44,181 bases of DNA from CAYLOC01 sp964385195 (lineage in GTDB: Bacteria; Actinomycetota; Actinomycetes; Propionibacteriales; Nocardioidaceae), in contig CAYLOC010000003.1 in NCBI GenBank assembly GCA_964385195.1, positions 1-44,181 on the forward strand, written 5' to 3'. Positions 1 through 8,028 of the stretch are shown here, piece by piece. The number at the start of each line of letters is the position of its first letter. Position 1 is the stretch's first letter. The notes under the pieces were generated by a model. That model was not told where the DNA came from and did not search any database. It saw only the letters and a list, made by a program, of their open reading frames with translations. The position numbers were made by a program, and so were the translations under genes.

Positions 1-20
1 GCGGGCGCGGCATGGGGTCC

Positions 21-539
21 TCAGGCAGCTTCGGCGTCCGGCGGCTGCTGCTCGGCGGCCCGCCGGGCGAGCTCCGTGGTCGCGTACGACGTCGCCAGTC
101 CGAGACCGACAGCGGCCAGCGCCCAGCGCGTACCCCGGCGCTCGAACCCGAGTGCGTGGTCCAGCGACAGCGCCCCCGGGCCGGCCTCGGCCAGCGCCGC
201 GAGCGCCGTGACCAGCACGAGGTTGTACTCGTACCCGCCGGCATGGTTCCACACCCCATTGGGGAAGTGGACTTTGCGGATCGCGGTGGTCATCACTCCG
301 ATGAGGCCGGCGGCGGCCAGTGGGGTGCCCAAGCCGGCCGCGACCAGGGCCCCGCCGCCGGTCTCGGTGATGCCGGCCGCAAGGGCGTTGCGTCGTACCG
401 GGTACATCTGGAGCGACTTCATCATCTGGTCGGTGCCCTCCAGCCCCGAGCCGCCGAACCAGCCCTTCAGCTTCTGGGCGCCGTGACCGATGAACAACCC
501 GCCGATCGTGAGGCGGCCGACGAACCGAGCAAACTGCAT
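21..539 (-). CDS. DoxX family membrane protein
   Basis: A 172-residue integral membrane protein of the DoxX family. It opens with the family-typical segment FVGRLTIGGLFIGHGAQKL (residues 6-24) and has further hydrophobic stretches near residues 55-85 and 105-125 and around 140-150, giving about four membrane helices. Known relatives are small quinone- or redox-linked membrane proteins and many are uncharacterised, so no reaction is assigned. The start ATG is preceded by AAAGGA about 8 nt upstream. It lies on the same strand as the chitosugar operon, 57 nt downstream of dasD, and may be read through from it. Family assignment is firm; function is unknown. Confidence 0.88.
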   Translation of the reverse strand: MQFARFVGRLTIGGLFIGHGAQKLKGWFGGSGLEGTDQMMKSLQMYPVRRNALAAGITETGGGALVAAGLGTPLAAAGLIGVMTTAIRKVHFPNGVWNHAGGYEYNLVLVTALAALAEAGPGALSLDHALGFERRGTRWALAAVGLGLATSYATTELARRAAEQQPPDAEAA

Positions 540-596
540 AGTGGGTCCTTTCTTTCCACCGCCAACTTACTCTGCTGTGGTGGGCGGCCCGACCGG

Positions 597-2054
597 CTAC
601 CGCGTGAGCAGCTCTGCGGCGACCTGGAGGTGCGCTCGGCCGGAAGCGTGGACCGCGACGTGCGTGACATCCTCGGGAAGGAGCGCGGTGTCGGCGGCCC
701 GCCCGGTGGCCACGACCACCGTGTCCGGCCGCTCGCCGAGCAGGCGGGCCAGCGCGTCGCGTGTGCCGCGGGAGACGCCGAGGTCCCGCACGGTGGCCAC
801 CAGCGACCGGCCGCGCGCCCGTTCCAGCGCCGCTGGCACCGCGTCGGGATCCCCATGTACGTCGACCCGGCTGGCCGCGGGCAGCATCTCCTCCAGGCGC
901 GCTCCCGAGGTGCCCACGCCGGGCCCGACGCGGGCGCTGACCTCGGCCACCACGATCGGCACCGCCAGCGGCAGCCGTCCGTGCGGGTCGTGCTGCACCG
1001 CGGCCCGCCGTACCGCCGGCAGCAGGTCCAGACATCCCGCATCGACCCCGTCATGGCGACGCCCACGGCACCAGGCCGCGAGGCCAGCGACACGGTCCGC
1101 GGCGGCTCGCAGCCGCTGCCGCCCCAGCCGTCCCGAACGCAGCGCGTCCTCCAGCCCCCGAGCCGCGGTCAGGCCGGGCTCCTCGCGCAGGCCGCTACAG
1201 ATCAGGTCCGCGCCGGCTCCGAGCGCAGCAACCGCGCCGTCGGCGACCCCGACGGTGGCCGCGATCCCTGCCATCTCCAGCGCATCGGTGATGCACACGC
1301 CGCGGAAGCCGAGATCGTCCCGGAGCAGGCCGGTGAGGACCTCCGGGGAGACCGTGGCCGGCGCATCGGCGATCGCCGGCAGCCTGAGGTGAGCGGTCAT
1401 GATCGACTGGACGCCGGCCGCCATCGCCGCACGGAACGGCGGCAGGTCGACACGCTCCCACGTGTCGCGGTCGTGGGAGACCACCGGCAGCCCGACGTGG
1501 GAGTCCACCGTGGTGTCGCCGTGGCCCGGGAAGTGCTTGGCGCAGGCCGCGACCCCCGCCTGCTGGAGCCCCGCGACGTAGGCGGCGACGTGCCGCGCGA
1601 CCAGTCCCGGGTCGGAACCGAACGAGCGGACGCCGATGACCGGGTTCTCCGGGTTGACGTTGACGTCGGCCACGGGGGCGAGGTTGACGTCGACGTCCAC
1701 CTCGCGGAGCCGGCGAGCCGCCTCGGCAGCGGCCATCCGGGTGGTCTCGGGCTCGTCAAGATGGCCGAGCAGCGCGTTTCCCGGCAGCGTCGACCCTCCG
1801 GCGTTCTCCAGCCGGGTGACCTGCCCACCCTCCTCGTCGATGGCGACCAGCACGTCCGCTCGTTCGGCGCGGAGCTGGGCCACCAACCGCGCCACCTGCT
1901 CCGGTGACGCGCAGTTGCGCCCGAACAGGCACACGCCCGCCAAACCGTCGGCGACCCATCGCCGTACCCAGTCCGGCGCGGACGTGCCACGAAAGCCCAC
2001 GAGCAGAACGCCCGAGACCGCCGGATCCACCCGCGGTGCGGTTGTGTCGGTCAT
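597..2054 (-). CDS. dasD: Glycoside hydrolase family 3 beta-N-acetylhexosaminidase, DasD/NagZ type
   Basis: A 485-residue GH3 enzyme predicted to remove terminal beta-linked N-acetylglucosamine from imported chitooligosaccharides in the cytoplasm; no signal peptide is visible. The NagZ-subgroup signature KHFPGHGDTTVDSH covers residues 173-186 and carries the Asp/His pair that replaces the usual acid/base glutamate. The nucleophile is D257 in CITDALEM. The C-terminal part (about 350-485) resembles the second GH3 domain. It is the last gene of the transporter operon, 16 nt after the dasC stop. In Streptomyces the same order dasA-dasB-dasC-dasD occurs, which is why the symbol is used. A muropeptide-recycling role (NagZ) is the alternative; the neighbours favour chitosugar use. 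Confidence 0.85.
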   Translation of the reverse strand: MTDTTAPRVDPAVSGVLLVGFRGTSAPDWVRRWVADGLAGVCLFGRNCASPEQVARLVAQLRAERADVLVAIDEEGGQVTRLENAGGSTLPGNALLGHLDEPETTRMAAAEAARRLREVDVDVNLAPVADVNVNPENPVIGVRSFGSDPGLVARHVAAYVAGLQQAGVAACAKHFPGHGDTTVDSHVGLPVVSHDRDTWERVDLPPFRAAMAAGVQSIMTAHLRLPAIADAPATVSPEVLTGLLRDDLGFRGVCITDALEMAGIAATVGVADGAVAALGAGADLICSGLREEPGLTAARGLEDALRSGRLGRQRLRAAADRVAGLAAWCRGRRHDGVDAGCLDLLPAVRRAAVQHDPHGRLPLAVPIVVAEVSARVGPGVGTSGARLEEMLPAASRVDVHGDPDAVPAALERARGRSLVATVRDLGVSRGTRDALARLLGERPDTVVVATGRAADTALLPEDVTHVAVHASGRAHLQVAAELLTR

Positions 2055-2070
2055 CGTGGCGCTCCCTCCC

Positions 2071-2982
2071 TCACCCTTTGACGGCTCCCTGGACGAGGCC
2101 GCTGGCGAGCCGCTTCTGGACGAGGATGAAGAACACCAGCACCGGCAGCGTGAAGACCACCGACGCCGCCATCAACGGCCCCCACTGCGTCTGCCCCTCG
2201 ATGCCGATGAACTCGTTCAGCGCGATCGGCAGGGTGAACTTGCTGTCGTCTTGTAAGAACGTCAGCGCCAGCAGGAACTCGTTCCACGCCTCGATGAACG
2301 CGAAGATGCTGGTCGCCACGAGACCCGGCGCGACCAGCGGGACGAGGATCCGCCAGTACGCACCCAGCCGGCTGCACCCGTCGACCATCGCCGCCTCCTC
2401 CAGGTCGGCGGGGATCGCGTCGTAGAAGCCCTTCAGCATCCAGATCGCGAACGGCAACGCGAACGTGATGTAGGCGATGATCAAGCTGATGAGCGAGTCG
2501 TACAGCCCGGCCTGGGTCATCATGATGAACAGCGGTATCACCAGCGCCTCCAACGGCACCATCTGTACGACGAGCACCAGCACCAGCACCGTGGTGCGGA
2601 ACCGGAACCGCAGCCGGGACACCGCCAACGCCGCGAGGCCAGCCACCACCGTCGACAACAGGACGGTCGCGACGCCGACGATGAGGCTGTTGAGGAAGAA
2701 CCGGCCCATGTGCTGGCCGATCAGCGCGGCGTCGAACTGCTGGAACGTGAGGTCATGGGGCCACCACAGCGGCGTCTTGGTGAAGATCTCCTGCTGCGGC
2801 TTCAACGCGGTGACGAGCATCCAGTAGAAGGGGAAGATCGCGAACGCCGCGGTGGCGAGGGCCGCCACCGTCAGCCAGACCGCGCTCCTCGCCCGCCGGA
2901 GCCGTAACGCCGTGCTGCGGCGGCGCCGGCGTACTGCCCGCGGAGATGCAGCCCGCATGGGTGTCCCGACGTCGGTGGTCAC
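2071..2982 (-). CDS. dasC: Sugar ABC transporter permease, MalG/DasC type
   Basis: A 303-residue binding-protein-dependent transport permease with about six membrane helices. The first is near residues 30-55 (TVAALATAAFAIFPFYWMLV). The loop contacting the ATPase has the EAA motif, EEAAMVDGCSRLGAYWRILVP. The gene opens with GTG inside a GTGA overlap with the dasB stop. The frame stays open further upstream, but that extension is antisense-type sequence inside dasB. No ATPase gene is nearby; Das-type systems share the multitasking ATPase MsiK encoded elsewhere, so this gap is expected. Substrate (chitobiose-like sugars) is inferred from the operon. Confidence 0.85.
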   Translation of the reverse strand: MTTDVGTPMRAASPRAVRRRRRSTALRLRRARSAVWLTVAALATAAFAIFPFYWMLVTALKPQQEIFTKTPLWWPHDLTFQQFDAALIGQHMGRFFLNSLIVGVATVLLSTVVAGLAALAVSRLRFRFRTTVLVLVLVVQMVPLEALVIPLFIMMTQAGLYDSLISLIIAYITFALPFAIWMLKGFYDAIPADLEEAAMVDGCSRLGAYWRILVPLVAPGLVATSIFAFIEAWNEFLLALTFLQDDSKFTLPIALNEFIGIEGQTQWGPLMAASVVFTLPVLVFFILVQKRLASGLVQGAVKG

Positions 2983-3929
2983 CGCAGCTCCCCCTGCCGG
3001 AACAGAGCACGCAGATACGCCCCGGTGATCACCAGCAGCACCACGAGCATGACCACCGCCAGCGCAGCACCCATCCCGAACTGGTGCGCCCGGAACGAGG
3101 TGAGGTAGGAGTACAGCCCGATGACGTACGTCGACCGTGCGGGCCCGCCCTCGGTCATGACATAGACCTGGGAGAACACCTTGAAGTCCCAGATGGTCGA
3201 CAGGATCAGCAGCACCGCGATCACCGGACGGAGCTGCGGGACCTTGATCCGCCAGAACGAACGCCACGCGTTCGCACCGTCGACCTTGCCGGCCTCCACG
3301 ACCTCCCGGGGGACGGTCAGCAGCCCGGCGTACATCGACAGTGCGATGAACGGGAACGACTGCCACACGATCAACACGGTGATGACCGCGAACGCACGCA
3401 GGGGGTCGATGAACCAGTTGAAGTGGGCGAAGCCGTCCAGGCCGACGCTGGTCAGCATCCAGTTCAGGACACCGTTCTGGTCATCAAAGATCCACTTCCA
3501 CACGATCGTGGCCGCCACCTTCGGGGTGGCCCACGGAACGAGCACGGCCAGGGACAGGCAGATCCGCGCCCAGCCGGGCAGGCGTTCCATCAGCAGCGCC
3601 ACCAGCGTGCCCAGCGTCATGGTGAGGACGACACACACCGCGGCGAGCGCGACCGTGTTACGGAAGACCTCCCAGAAGAACGAGTCGCTGAACAGCTCCT
3701 GGAAGTTCCCGATCCCGGACCAGGGCAGCTCACCGCTGACCAGGTCACCCAGGCTGACGTCGTGCAGGGACAGCCAGATCGTGTCCAGCAGCGGGTAGAC
3801 CAGGAGCCAGCCGATCAGGACCAGCGCCGGCGCCAGCAGGGCGAGCGGCAGCGGGTCGAGCCGTCGCCGGCGCCTTCTCACCCGCCGGCGCCCATCCGGC
3901 CCGGAGTCGAGCGCGGTCTCAGCCGCCAC
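2979..3929 (-). CDS. dasB: Sugar ABC transporter permease, MalF/DasB type
   Basis: A 316-residue permease partner of the MalF family. A basic N-terminal stretch rich in arginine precedes the first helix (PLALLAPALVLIGWLLVYPLL). About six helices follow. The EAA loop reads VEAGKVDGANAWRSFWRIKV. I chose the GTG at 3929, which overlaps the dasA stop by 11 nt; an ATG at 3983 in the same frame would overlap dasA by 65 nt and is less likely. It ends in a GTGA overlap with dasC, which implies coupled translation. Together with DasC it should form the membrane channel for sugar import. Confidence 0.83.
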   Translation of the reverse strand: MAAETALDSGPDGRRRVRRRRRRLDPLPLALLAPALVLIGWLLVYPLLDTIWLSLHDVSLGDLVSGELPWSGIGNFQELFSDSFFWEVFRNTVALAAVCVVLTMTLGTLVALLMERLPGWARICLSLAVLVPWATPKVAATIVWKWIFDDQNGVLNWMLTSVGLDGFAHFNWFIDPLRAFAVITVLIVWQSFPFIALSMYAGLLTVPREVVEAGKVDGANAWRSFWRIKVPQLRPVIAVLLILSTIWDFKVFSQVYVMTEGGPARSTYVIGLYSYLTSFRAHQFGMGAALAVVMLVVLLVITGAYLRALFRQGELR

Positions 3930-5286
3930 TGTCGAACTTCGCCGTGATCTCCTTGGTCGCGGTGTCCACGGCGTCCTCGACACTTGACTGTCCGGTCAAG
4001 ATCGACTGCACCATGTTCTGCACCACCTTCGCTCCCTGCACCTCGCCCCAGGCCGGCGTGGTCGGCGTACTGCGTCCGTTCTTGAACTGCTTGATGAACG
4101 CCTGCATCTCCTGGCCCTTGGCCCACGACGGCTTACCGACCACGGACTTCACCGTGGGGAAGAACCGGGTGTCGTTCGCCCACTGCAGCTGGACCTGTGG
4201 CTGGGACATCGCCTGGATCCACTCGAACGCGAGCTGCTTCTTGTCCGAGGTCTTCCAGACCACGAGGTTCGACCCGCCGAGGAAGGACTGCGACGGCTGG
4301 CCCGCCTCCGGTGTGGGGAACGGGACGGTGCCGATCTTGCCCTTCAGCTTCGGCTTGTCGGCGTAGACCGTGGCCATCTCCCACTGACCGAGGGGGGTCA
4401 TCGCGACCTTGCCGATCTCGAAGTTCTTCACCACGTCGGTCGCGTCCCACGTCGCCGCACCGGGCGGGGAGAAGTGGTGCTTGGTCATGAGGGACGTGAA
4501 GAACTTGACCCCCTTGACCGACTTGGGCTGGTCCAGCGTGACGTCCCACGTGCCGTTCTGCTCGGTGGCGATCTGGCCGCCGGCGTTCCAGATGAACGGG
4601 TACAGCTCGTAGGTGTAGATGCCGGCGACCGCGAACGGGAACACGTCGGGCATCTTCTTCTTGATCGTGTTGCCGGCCGCGACGAGCTCGCTCCACGTGT
4701 GCGGCGGGTCGATGCCGAGCTTGTTGAACCAGTCCTTGCGGTAGGCGATGGAGCGTACGCCGGCGTACCACGGGACGCCGTAGAACTTGCCGTCGTACTT
4801 CGTCGACTGCAGGCTCCCCGGGACCATCGTCTTGGCGATGCCGCTGGACGTGACCAAGTCGGTGATGTCGGCGAGTCCGCCGGATGCGGCGAACTCCGGG
4901 GTCCAGGTGGTGCCCATCTCCGCGACGTCGGGGCCCTTGCCGCCGGCCACCGAGGTCGTGAACTTGTCGTGCGCCGCCGTCCACGGGACGAACTGCACCT
5001 CGACCTTGACTCCCGGGTGCTTCTTCTCGAACTTGGCGTTGACCCGGTCGAAGTACTTCTCCTGGTTGACGTTGGTGCCGTCCATGATCCAAACGCTCAG
5101 CGTTCCGGTCTGCTTGGTGGTGCCTTCCGTGGTGGAACCCGCGGAGGCGGAGGACGACGTCTGGTCCGCCGCCGGGGAGCTCCCGCCGCCCTCGTCACCA
5201 CCGGAGTTTTCCAGGCTGTTCCCGCAGGCGGTCAGCGTCAGCGCCGTCGTCAGCAACAAGGAGCCCACGGTCAGGGTGCGTTTCAT
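3919..5286 (-). CDS. dasA: Sugar ABC transporter substrate-binding lipoprotein, DasA type
   Basis: A 455-residue extracellular solute-binding protein, family 1. The signal peptide ends in the lipobox LTAC, with acylation expected at C21, followed by a Ser/Thr/Gly-rich linker to about residue 60. The mature part starts with TLSVWIMDG and has the family features VEVQFVPWT and WYAGVRSIAYRKDWF. It should capture chitooligosaccharide outside the membrane and hand it to DasB-DasC. An RBS (GAGGAG) lies 6 nt before the ATG. It is the first gene of the operon, divergent from the GntR-type regulator. Sugar specificity is inferred from the gene order and regulator, not from the binding site. Confidence 0.86.
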   Translation of the reverse strand: MKRTLTVGSLLLTTALTLTACGNSLENSGGDEGGGSSPAADQTSSSASAGSTTEGTTKQTGTLSVWIMDGTNVNQEKYFDRVNAKFEKKHPGVKVEVQFVPWTAAHDKFTTSVAGGKGPDVAEMGTTWTPEFAASGGLADITDLVTSSGIAKTMVPGSLQSTKYDGKFYGVPWYAGVRSIAYRKDWFNKLGIDPPHTWSELVAAGNTIKKKMPDVFPFAVAGIYTYELYPFIWNAGGQIATEQNGTWDVTLDQPKSVKGVKFFTSLMTKHHFSPPGAATWDATDVVKNFEIGKVAMTPLGQWEMATVYADKPKLKGKIGTVPFPTPEAGQPSQSFLGGSNLVVWKTSDKKQLAFEWIQAMSQPQVQLQWANDTRFFPTVKSVVGKPSWAKGQEMQAFIKQFKNGRSTPTTPAWGEVQGAKVVQNMVQSILTGQSSVEDAVDTATKEITAKFDSGG

Positions 5287-5463
5287 GTTGTCTCCTCAGT
5301 CTTATACCAATGGGAACCGTGACATGTGTCCTCCGCGGTGTCAACAGTTGGTGCAGCGATGACGTTGTGTTGTTACTCTTTCTTGTCCTAAGCATGGGTC
5401 CTCACGCGGACGGGCACCGCCCGTTTCTAGACCTCTGGCCCAGTGGCGGGAAGGAGCCGGTGG
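5287..5463. promoter_or_regulatory. Divergent dasA / dasR-like control region
   Basis: This 177-bp spacer separates the divergent transporter operon and its regulator. It is less GC-rich than its surroundings, as expected for promoters. On the minus strand a TATAAG hexamer lies about 20 nt before the dasA start. On the plus strand the sequence TTGTGT-17-CTAAGC is a weak promoter candidate for the regulator gene. Promoter positions are inferred by eye only. Confidence 0.5.
5421..5436. promoter_or_regulatory. Candidate DasR-like operator (dre-like)
   Basis: The sequence CCGTTTCTAGACCTCT matches 11 of 16 bases of the Streptomyces DasR site ACTGGTCTAGACCACT, including the central TCTAGACC. It lies 28 nt before the regulator start. 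A second, poorer similarity (GGTATAAGACT, minus strand) sits just upstream of dasA. A regulator of this class next to its operon makes the match credible, but the left half-site is degenerate. Confidence 0.45.
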
Positions 5464-6174
5464 ATGCCCCGGGAGAAGGTCGCCTCGGTCCGGGATGCGG
5501 TGCTGGAGCGGACCGAGGGGATGCGCCCCGGCGAGGCACTGCCGTCCGAGCGGGTCCTGGCCTCCACCCTCGGTGTCTCGCGGATGACCCTACGGCGGGC
5601 CGTCGACGACCTCGTGGTGTCCGGGCTGCTCGTACGACGGCACGGCCAGGGCACATTCGTCGCCCCGCCCAAACTCGACCAGCCGCTGGCCATGACGTCG
5701 TTCACCGAGGACATGCGGCACCGCGGCATGGAGGCCTCGGCGCACACCCTCAGCAGCCGGGTCGGCCCTGCGGGCGCACGCCTCGGCCATCGGCTCCAGG
5801 TGTCCCCGGACGCCGAGGTCCTCACGGTTCGGCGCCTGCGTCTGGCCGACGGGGTACCGATGGCCATCGAGGACCTGGCCACTCCCACGGGTCTCGTACC
5901 CGGCCTCGACGGCACCGACCTGGAACGGCGCTCGTTCTACCATGTGCTGGGCACCAAGTACGGCGTACGGATCGTATCCGGCACCCAGGTCATCGAGCCC
6001 ACGGTCACCGACCCCGAGGAGTCGAGACAGCTCGGCGTACCGCTGCACTCCCCCGCGTTCTTGTTCCAGCGGACGTCGTGGACCGATGACGACCAGGTGG
6101 TCGAGTTCGTCCGATCGGTGTACCGCGGCGACCGTTACCAGATCATCACGCAGCTGTCGGGCTCCTCCGCGTAG
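5464..6174 (+). CDS. dasR: GntR/HutC-family transcriptional regulator, DasR-like
   Basis: A 236-residue repressor with an N-terminal winged helix (residues about 3-68, with LPSERVLASTLGVSRMTLRR and the wing RRHGQGTFVAPPK) and a C-terminal UTRA effector domain. Two segments closely resemble DasR: TSFTEDMRHRGME and VEFVRSVYRGDRYQ. DasR senses glucosamine-6-phosphate or related sugars and controls aminosugar and chitin genes; the same role is inferred here for dasABCD. I chose the ATG at 5464 because AAGGAG (5451-5456) lies 7 nt before it; an in-frame GTG at 5443 lies before this RBS. Whether it is the global DasR or a local paralogue cannot be told from this window. Confidence 0.82.
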   Translation: MPREKVASVRDAVLERTEGMRPGEALPSERVLASTLGVSRMTLRRAVDDLVVSGLLVRRHGQGTFVAPPKLDQPLAMTSFTEDMRHRGMEASAHTLSSRVGPAGARLGHRLQVSPDAEVLTVRRLRLADGVPMAIEDLATPTGLVPGLDGTDLERRSFYHVLGTKYGVRIVSGTQVIEPTVTDPEESRQLGVPLHSPAFLFQRTSWTDDDQVVEFVRSVYRGDRYQIITQLSGSSA

Positions 6175-6222
6175 CCCGGGACTCGCCGCAGCAAACCGCC
6201 CCGCCCCGGTAGCGTCAGCGGC

Positions 6223-6228
6223 TACCGT
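6223..6228 (+). promoter_or_regulatory. -10 hexamer TACCGT, leaderless start of the patatin gene
   Basis: TACCGT ends 6 nt before the ATG at 6235, placing transcription start at or next to the start codon. It also forms the right arm of a 7-bp hairpin (CGGTAGC 6207-6213 with GCTACCG 6221-6227). No RBS precedes the gene. Confidence 0.5.
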
Positions 6229-6234
6229 CGCCCC

Positions 6235-7275
6235 ATGGACGCACCCGACTCCGCCTCCGATGACGCCACTGATGCCCCGGCCAAGCGCGCGGACCTGGTC
6301 ATGCAGGCCGGTGGCGTGAAAGGGGTCGCCTTCGCCGGGGCGGTGGCCGAGCTCGGCGAGGCGGGGTTCTCCTTCCCCCGGGTGGCGGGCACGTCGGCCG
6401 GCGCCATCAGTGCCGCCCTCGTGGCCGCGCTGCAGCATGCCGGCGAGCCGCTGGCCCGGATGGTGGATATCGCCGAGACGATGAACCTGTCGAAGTTCCC
6501 CGACAGCGGCGCCGTCGGGAAGGCCCTGGGGCCGCTGCACGCCCTCGCCGACTGGGCGTCGTTCGTGTTCCAGGGCGGGCTGTACGAAGGCGACTACCTG
6601 CACGACTGGGTCGCGGGGGTGCTCCGCGACCTCGGCGTCAGCACGTTCGGCGACCTCAAGCGCGACGACCCCGGCTCCGCGCTGCCGCCGGAACAGGAGT
6701 ACGCCCTCGTCGTGGTGACCAGCGACATCGCCGAGCACCGGCTGAGCCTGTTTCCCTGGGACTACCCGCACTACGGGCTCGACCCGGACGAGCAGCCGGT
6801 CGCGGACGCGGTCCGGGCGTCGACCTCGATCCCCTACTTCTACCAGCCGGCCACGATGCCCACCCGACGGCCCGAGGGGGTGACCACGCTCGTCGACGGG
6901 GGTCTGCTGTCGATGTACCCGATCACGATCTTCGACCAGCCTGCCGACCAGCCGTCACGGTGGCCCACGTTCGGGATCCGGGTGACCCCCAAGACCGATA
7001 CCCGCGCCCTGGACCGGTCCATCACGCATCCGGTGGACCTGTCGATGGCGCTGGTCGAGACCATGCTCGAAGGCTGGGACCGCCGCAACTTCGACGACCC
7101 CGCCGAGGTGGAGCGGACCGTTTTCATCGACACCAGCGGCATCAGCGGGCTGGACTTCGACCTCAGCGAGGAACAACGCCGCGAGCTCGTCGCCCACGGG
7201 CGCCGGGCCGCCCGGCGGTTCCTGGACCGGTGGGACTTCGCCACGTGGACCGAGCAGTTCCGCGCCGGCCATTGA
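6235..7275 (+). CDS. Patatin-like phospholipase/acyl hydrolase
   Basis: A 346-residue patatin-family serine hydrolase. The three hallmarks are present: the glycine-rich oxyanion loop GGVKGVAFAG (residues 26-35), the nucleophile elbow GTSAG with S54, and the catalytic aspartate D221 in VDGG. No signal peptide or transmembrane helix is visible, so it should act in the cytoplasm or at the inner face of the membrane on acyl esters such as phospholipids. The substrate is unknown. It stands alone between the GntR-type gene and the TetR gene, with its own predicted leaderless promoter. Confidence 0.87.
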   Translation: MDAPDSASDDATDAPAKRADLVMQAGGVKGVAFAGAVAELGEAGFSFPRVAGTSAGAISAALVAALQHAGEPLARMVDIAETMNLSKFPDSGAVGKALGPLHALADWASFVFQGGLYEGDYLHDWVAGVLRDLGVSTFGDLKRDDPGSALPPEQEYALVVVTSDIAEHRLSLFPWDYPHYGLDPDEQPVADAVRASTSIPYFYQPATMPTRRPEGVTTLVDGGLLSMYPITIFDQPADQPSRWPTFGIRVTPKTDTRALDRSITHPVDLSMALVETMLEGWDRRNFDDPAEVERTVFIDTSGISGLDFDLSEEQRRELVAHGRRAARRFLDRWDFATWTEQFRAGH

Positions 7276-7302
7276 CCTCGCCGTACCTGCACACCACGCA
7301 TT

Positions 7303-7319
7303 TTTGCATTGAGTGCAAA
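7303..7319. promoter_or_regulatory. Palindromic operator candidate before the TetR gene
   Basis: TTTGCA-5 nt-TGCAAA forms a perfect inverted repeat that overlaps the probable -35 element (TTGCAT, 7304-7309). Its position over the promoter of a TetR gene suggests autorepression. This is inference from position and symmetry. Confidence 0.5.
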
Positions 7320-7325
7320 GATGCA

Positions 7326-7331
7326 TAGACT
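7326..7331 (+). promoter_or_regulatory. -10 hexamer TAGACT of the TetR-MFS operon
   Basis: TAGACT lies 16 nt after TTGCAT (7304-7309) and 7 nt before the ATG at 7339. The AGGGG immediately before the ATG is too close to act as an RBS, so a leaderless or near-leaderless mRNA is likely. Confidence 0.55.
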
Positions 7332-7338
7332 GTAGGGG

Positions 7339-7965
7339 ATGACCGCGAGAGCACAGGAGAGCACCGACGAACAGGTGGACCAGGCCACGTGGCGGGAGCG
7401 CAAGAAGCAGGCGACCCGCCGGTCCATCCGGAAAGCAGCCCTCCGACTGGCGCAACAGCATGGCGTCGACCGGGTCACCGTCGAGGAGATCAGCGCGGCG
7501 GCGGAGGTCTCCCCGCGGACGTTCTTCAACTACTTCCCCTCCAAGGAGGACGCGCTCGTCGATGACACCACGGTGATCGCGGCCCGGCTGAGCGAGGGGC
7601 TGCGCGCGCGTCCGGCCGCCGAGCCCCCGTTCCGTGCGTTACGGGCCGCCATCGCGGAGAGCAACCTGGTGGCGGCGAGCGACGACGTACGTCCTGACCT
7701 GCTGGCACGCATGGGGCTGCGCAAGAACGAGCCGAACCTCGTCTCGCGTCAGATGGCGCAGTACATGCACATCGAGCGCTCACTGACCGGCGCTTTCGCG
7801 GAGCGCCTCGGCGTCGACCCGGACCGCGACCCGCGCCCGGCGCTGTACGCCGCGCTGTCGGTCACCGCCGCCCGGGTCACCCTCCATCGGTGGGCCGCCG
7901 GTGACAACCGGCCGCTGGAGGAGCTCGCTGACGAAGCACTGGCCCTGCTGGAGCGCGCCGAATGA
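7339..7965 (+). CDS. TetR/AcrR family transcriptional regulator
   Basis: A 208-residue one-component repressor. The N-terminal helix-turn-helix spans roughly residues 18-66, with the typical run EEISAAAEVSPRTFFNYFPSK and RKKQATRRSIRKAALRLAQQ before it. The C-terminal ligand domain is divergent, as usual for the family. It precedes a DHA2-family multidrug exporter by about 60 nt on the same strand, so it probably represses that exporter in response to a toxic compound. The palindrome over its own promoter fits autoregulation. The inducer is unknown. Confidence 0.87.
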   Translation: MTARAQESTDEQVDQATWRERKKQATRRSIRKAALRLAQQHGVDRVTVEEISAAAEVSPRTFFNYFPSKEDALVDDTTVIAARLSEGLRARPAAEPPFRALRAAIAESNLVAASDDVRPDLLARMGLRKNEPNLVSRQMAQYMHIERSLTGAFAERLGVDPDRDPRPALYAALSVTAARVTLHRWAAGDNRPLEELADEALALLERAE

Positions 7966-8028
7966 GCTAGCGCCCCGCTCGGACCGGACCGAACCGACCC
8001 GCCTCGAACACGACACGCAGGAGACTTG

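Noticed and set aside
12..1907. A 631-codon open frame on the plus strand opposite the GH3 gene
   Set aside because: It lies antisense to dasD and DoxX, has low-complexity Arg/Gly/Pro composition and no family motif; it is an effect of high GC at third positions.
2983..3366. N-terminal extension of the dasC permease
   Set aside because: The extra residues are out-of-frame dasB sequence without membrane segments; the GTGA overlap marks the real start.
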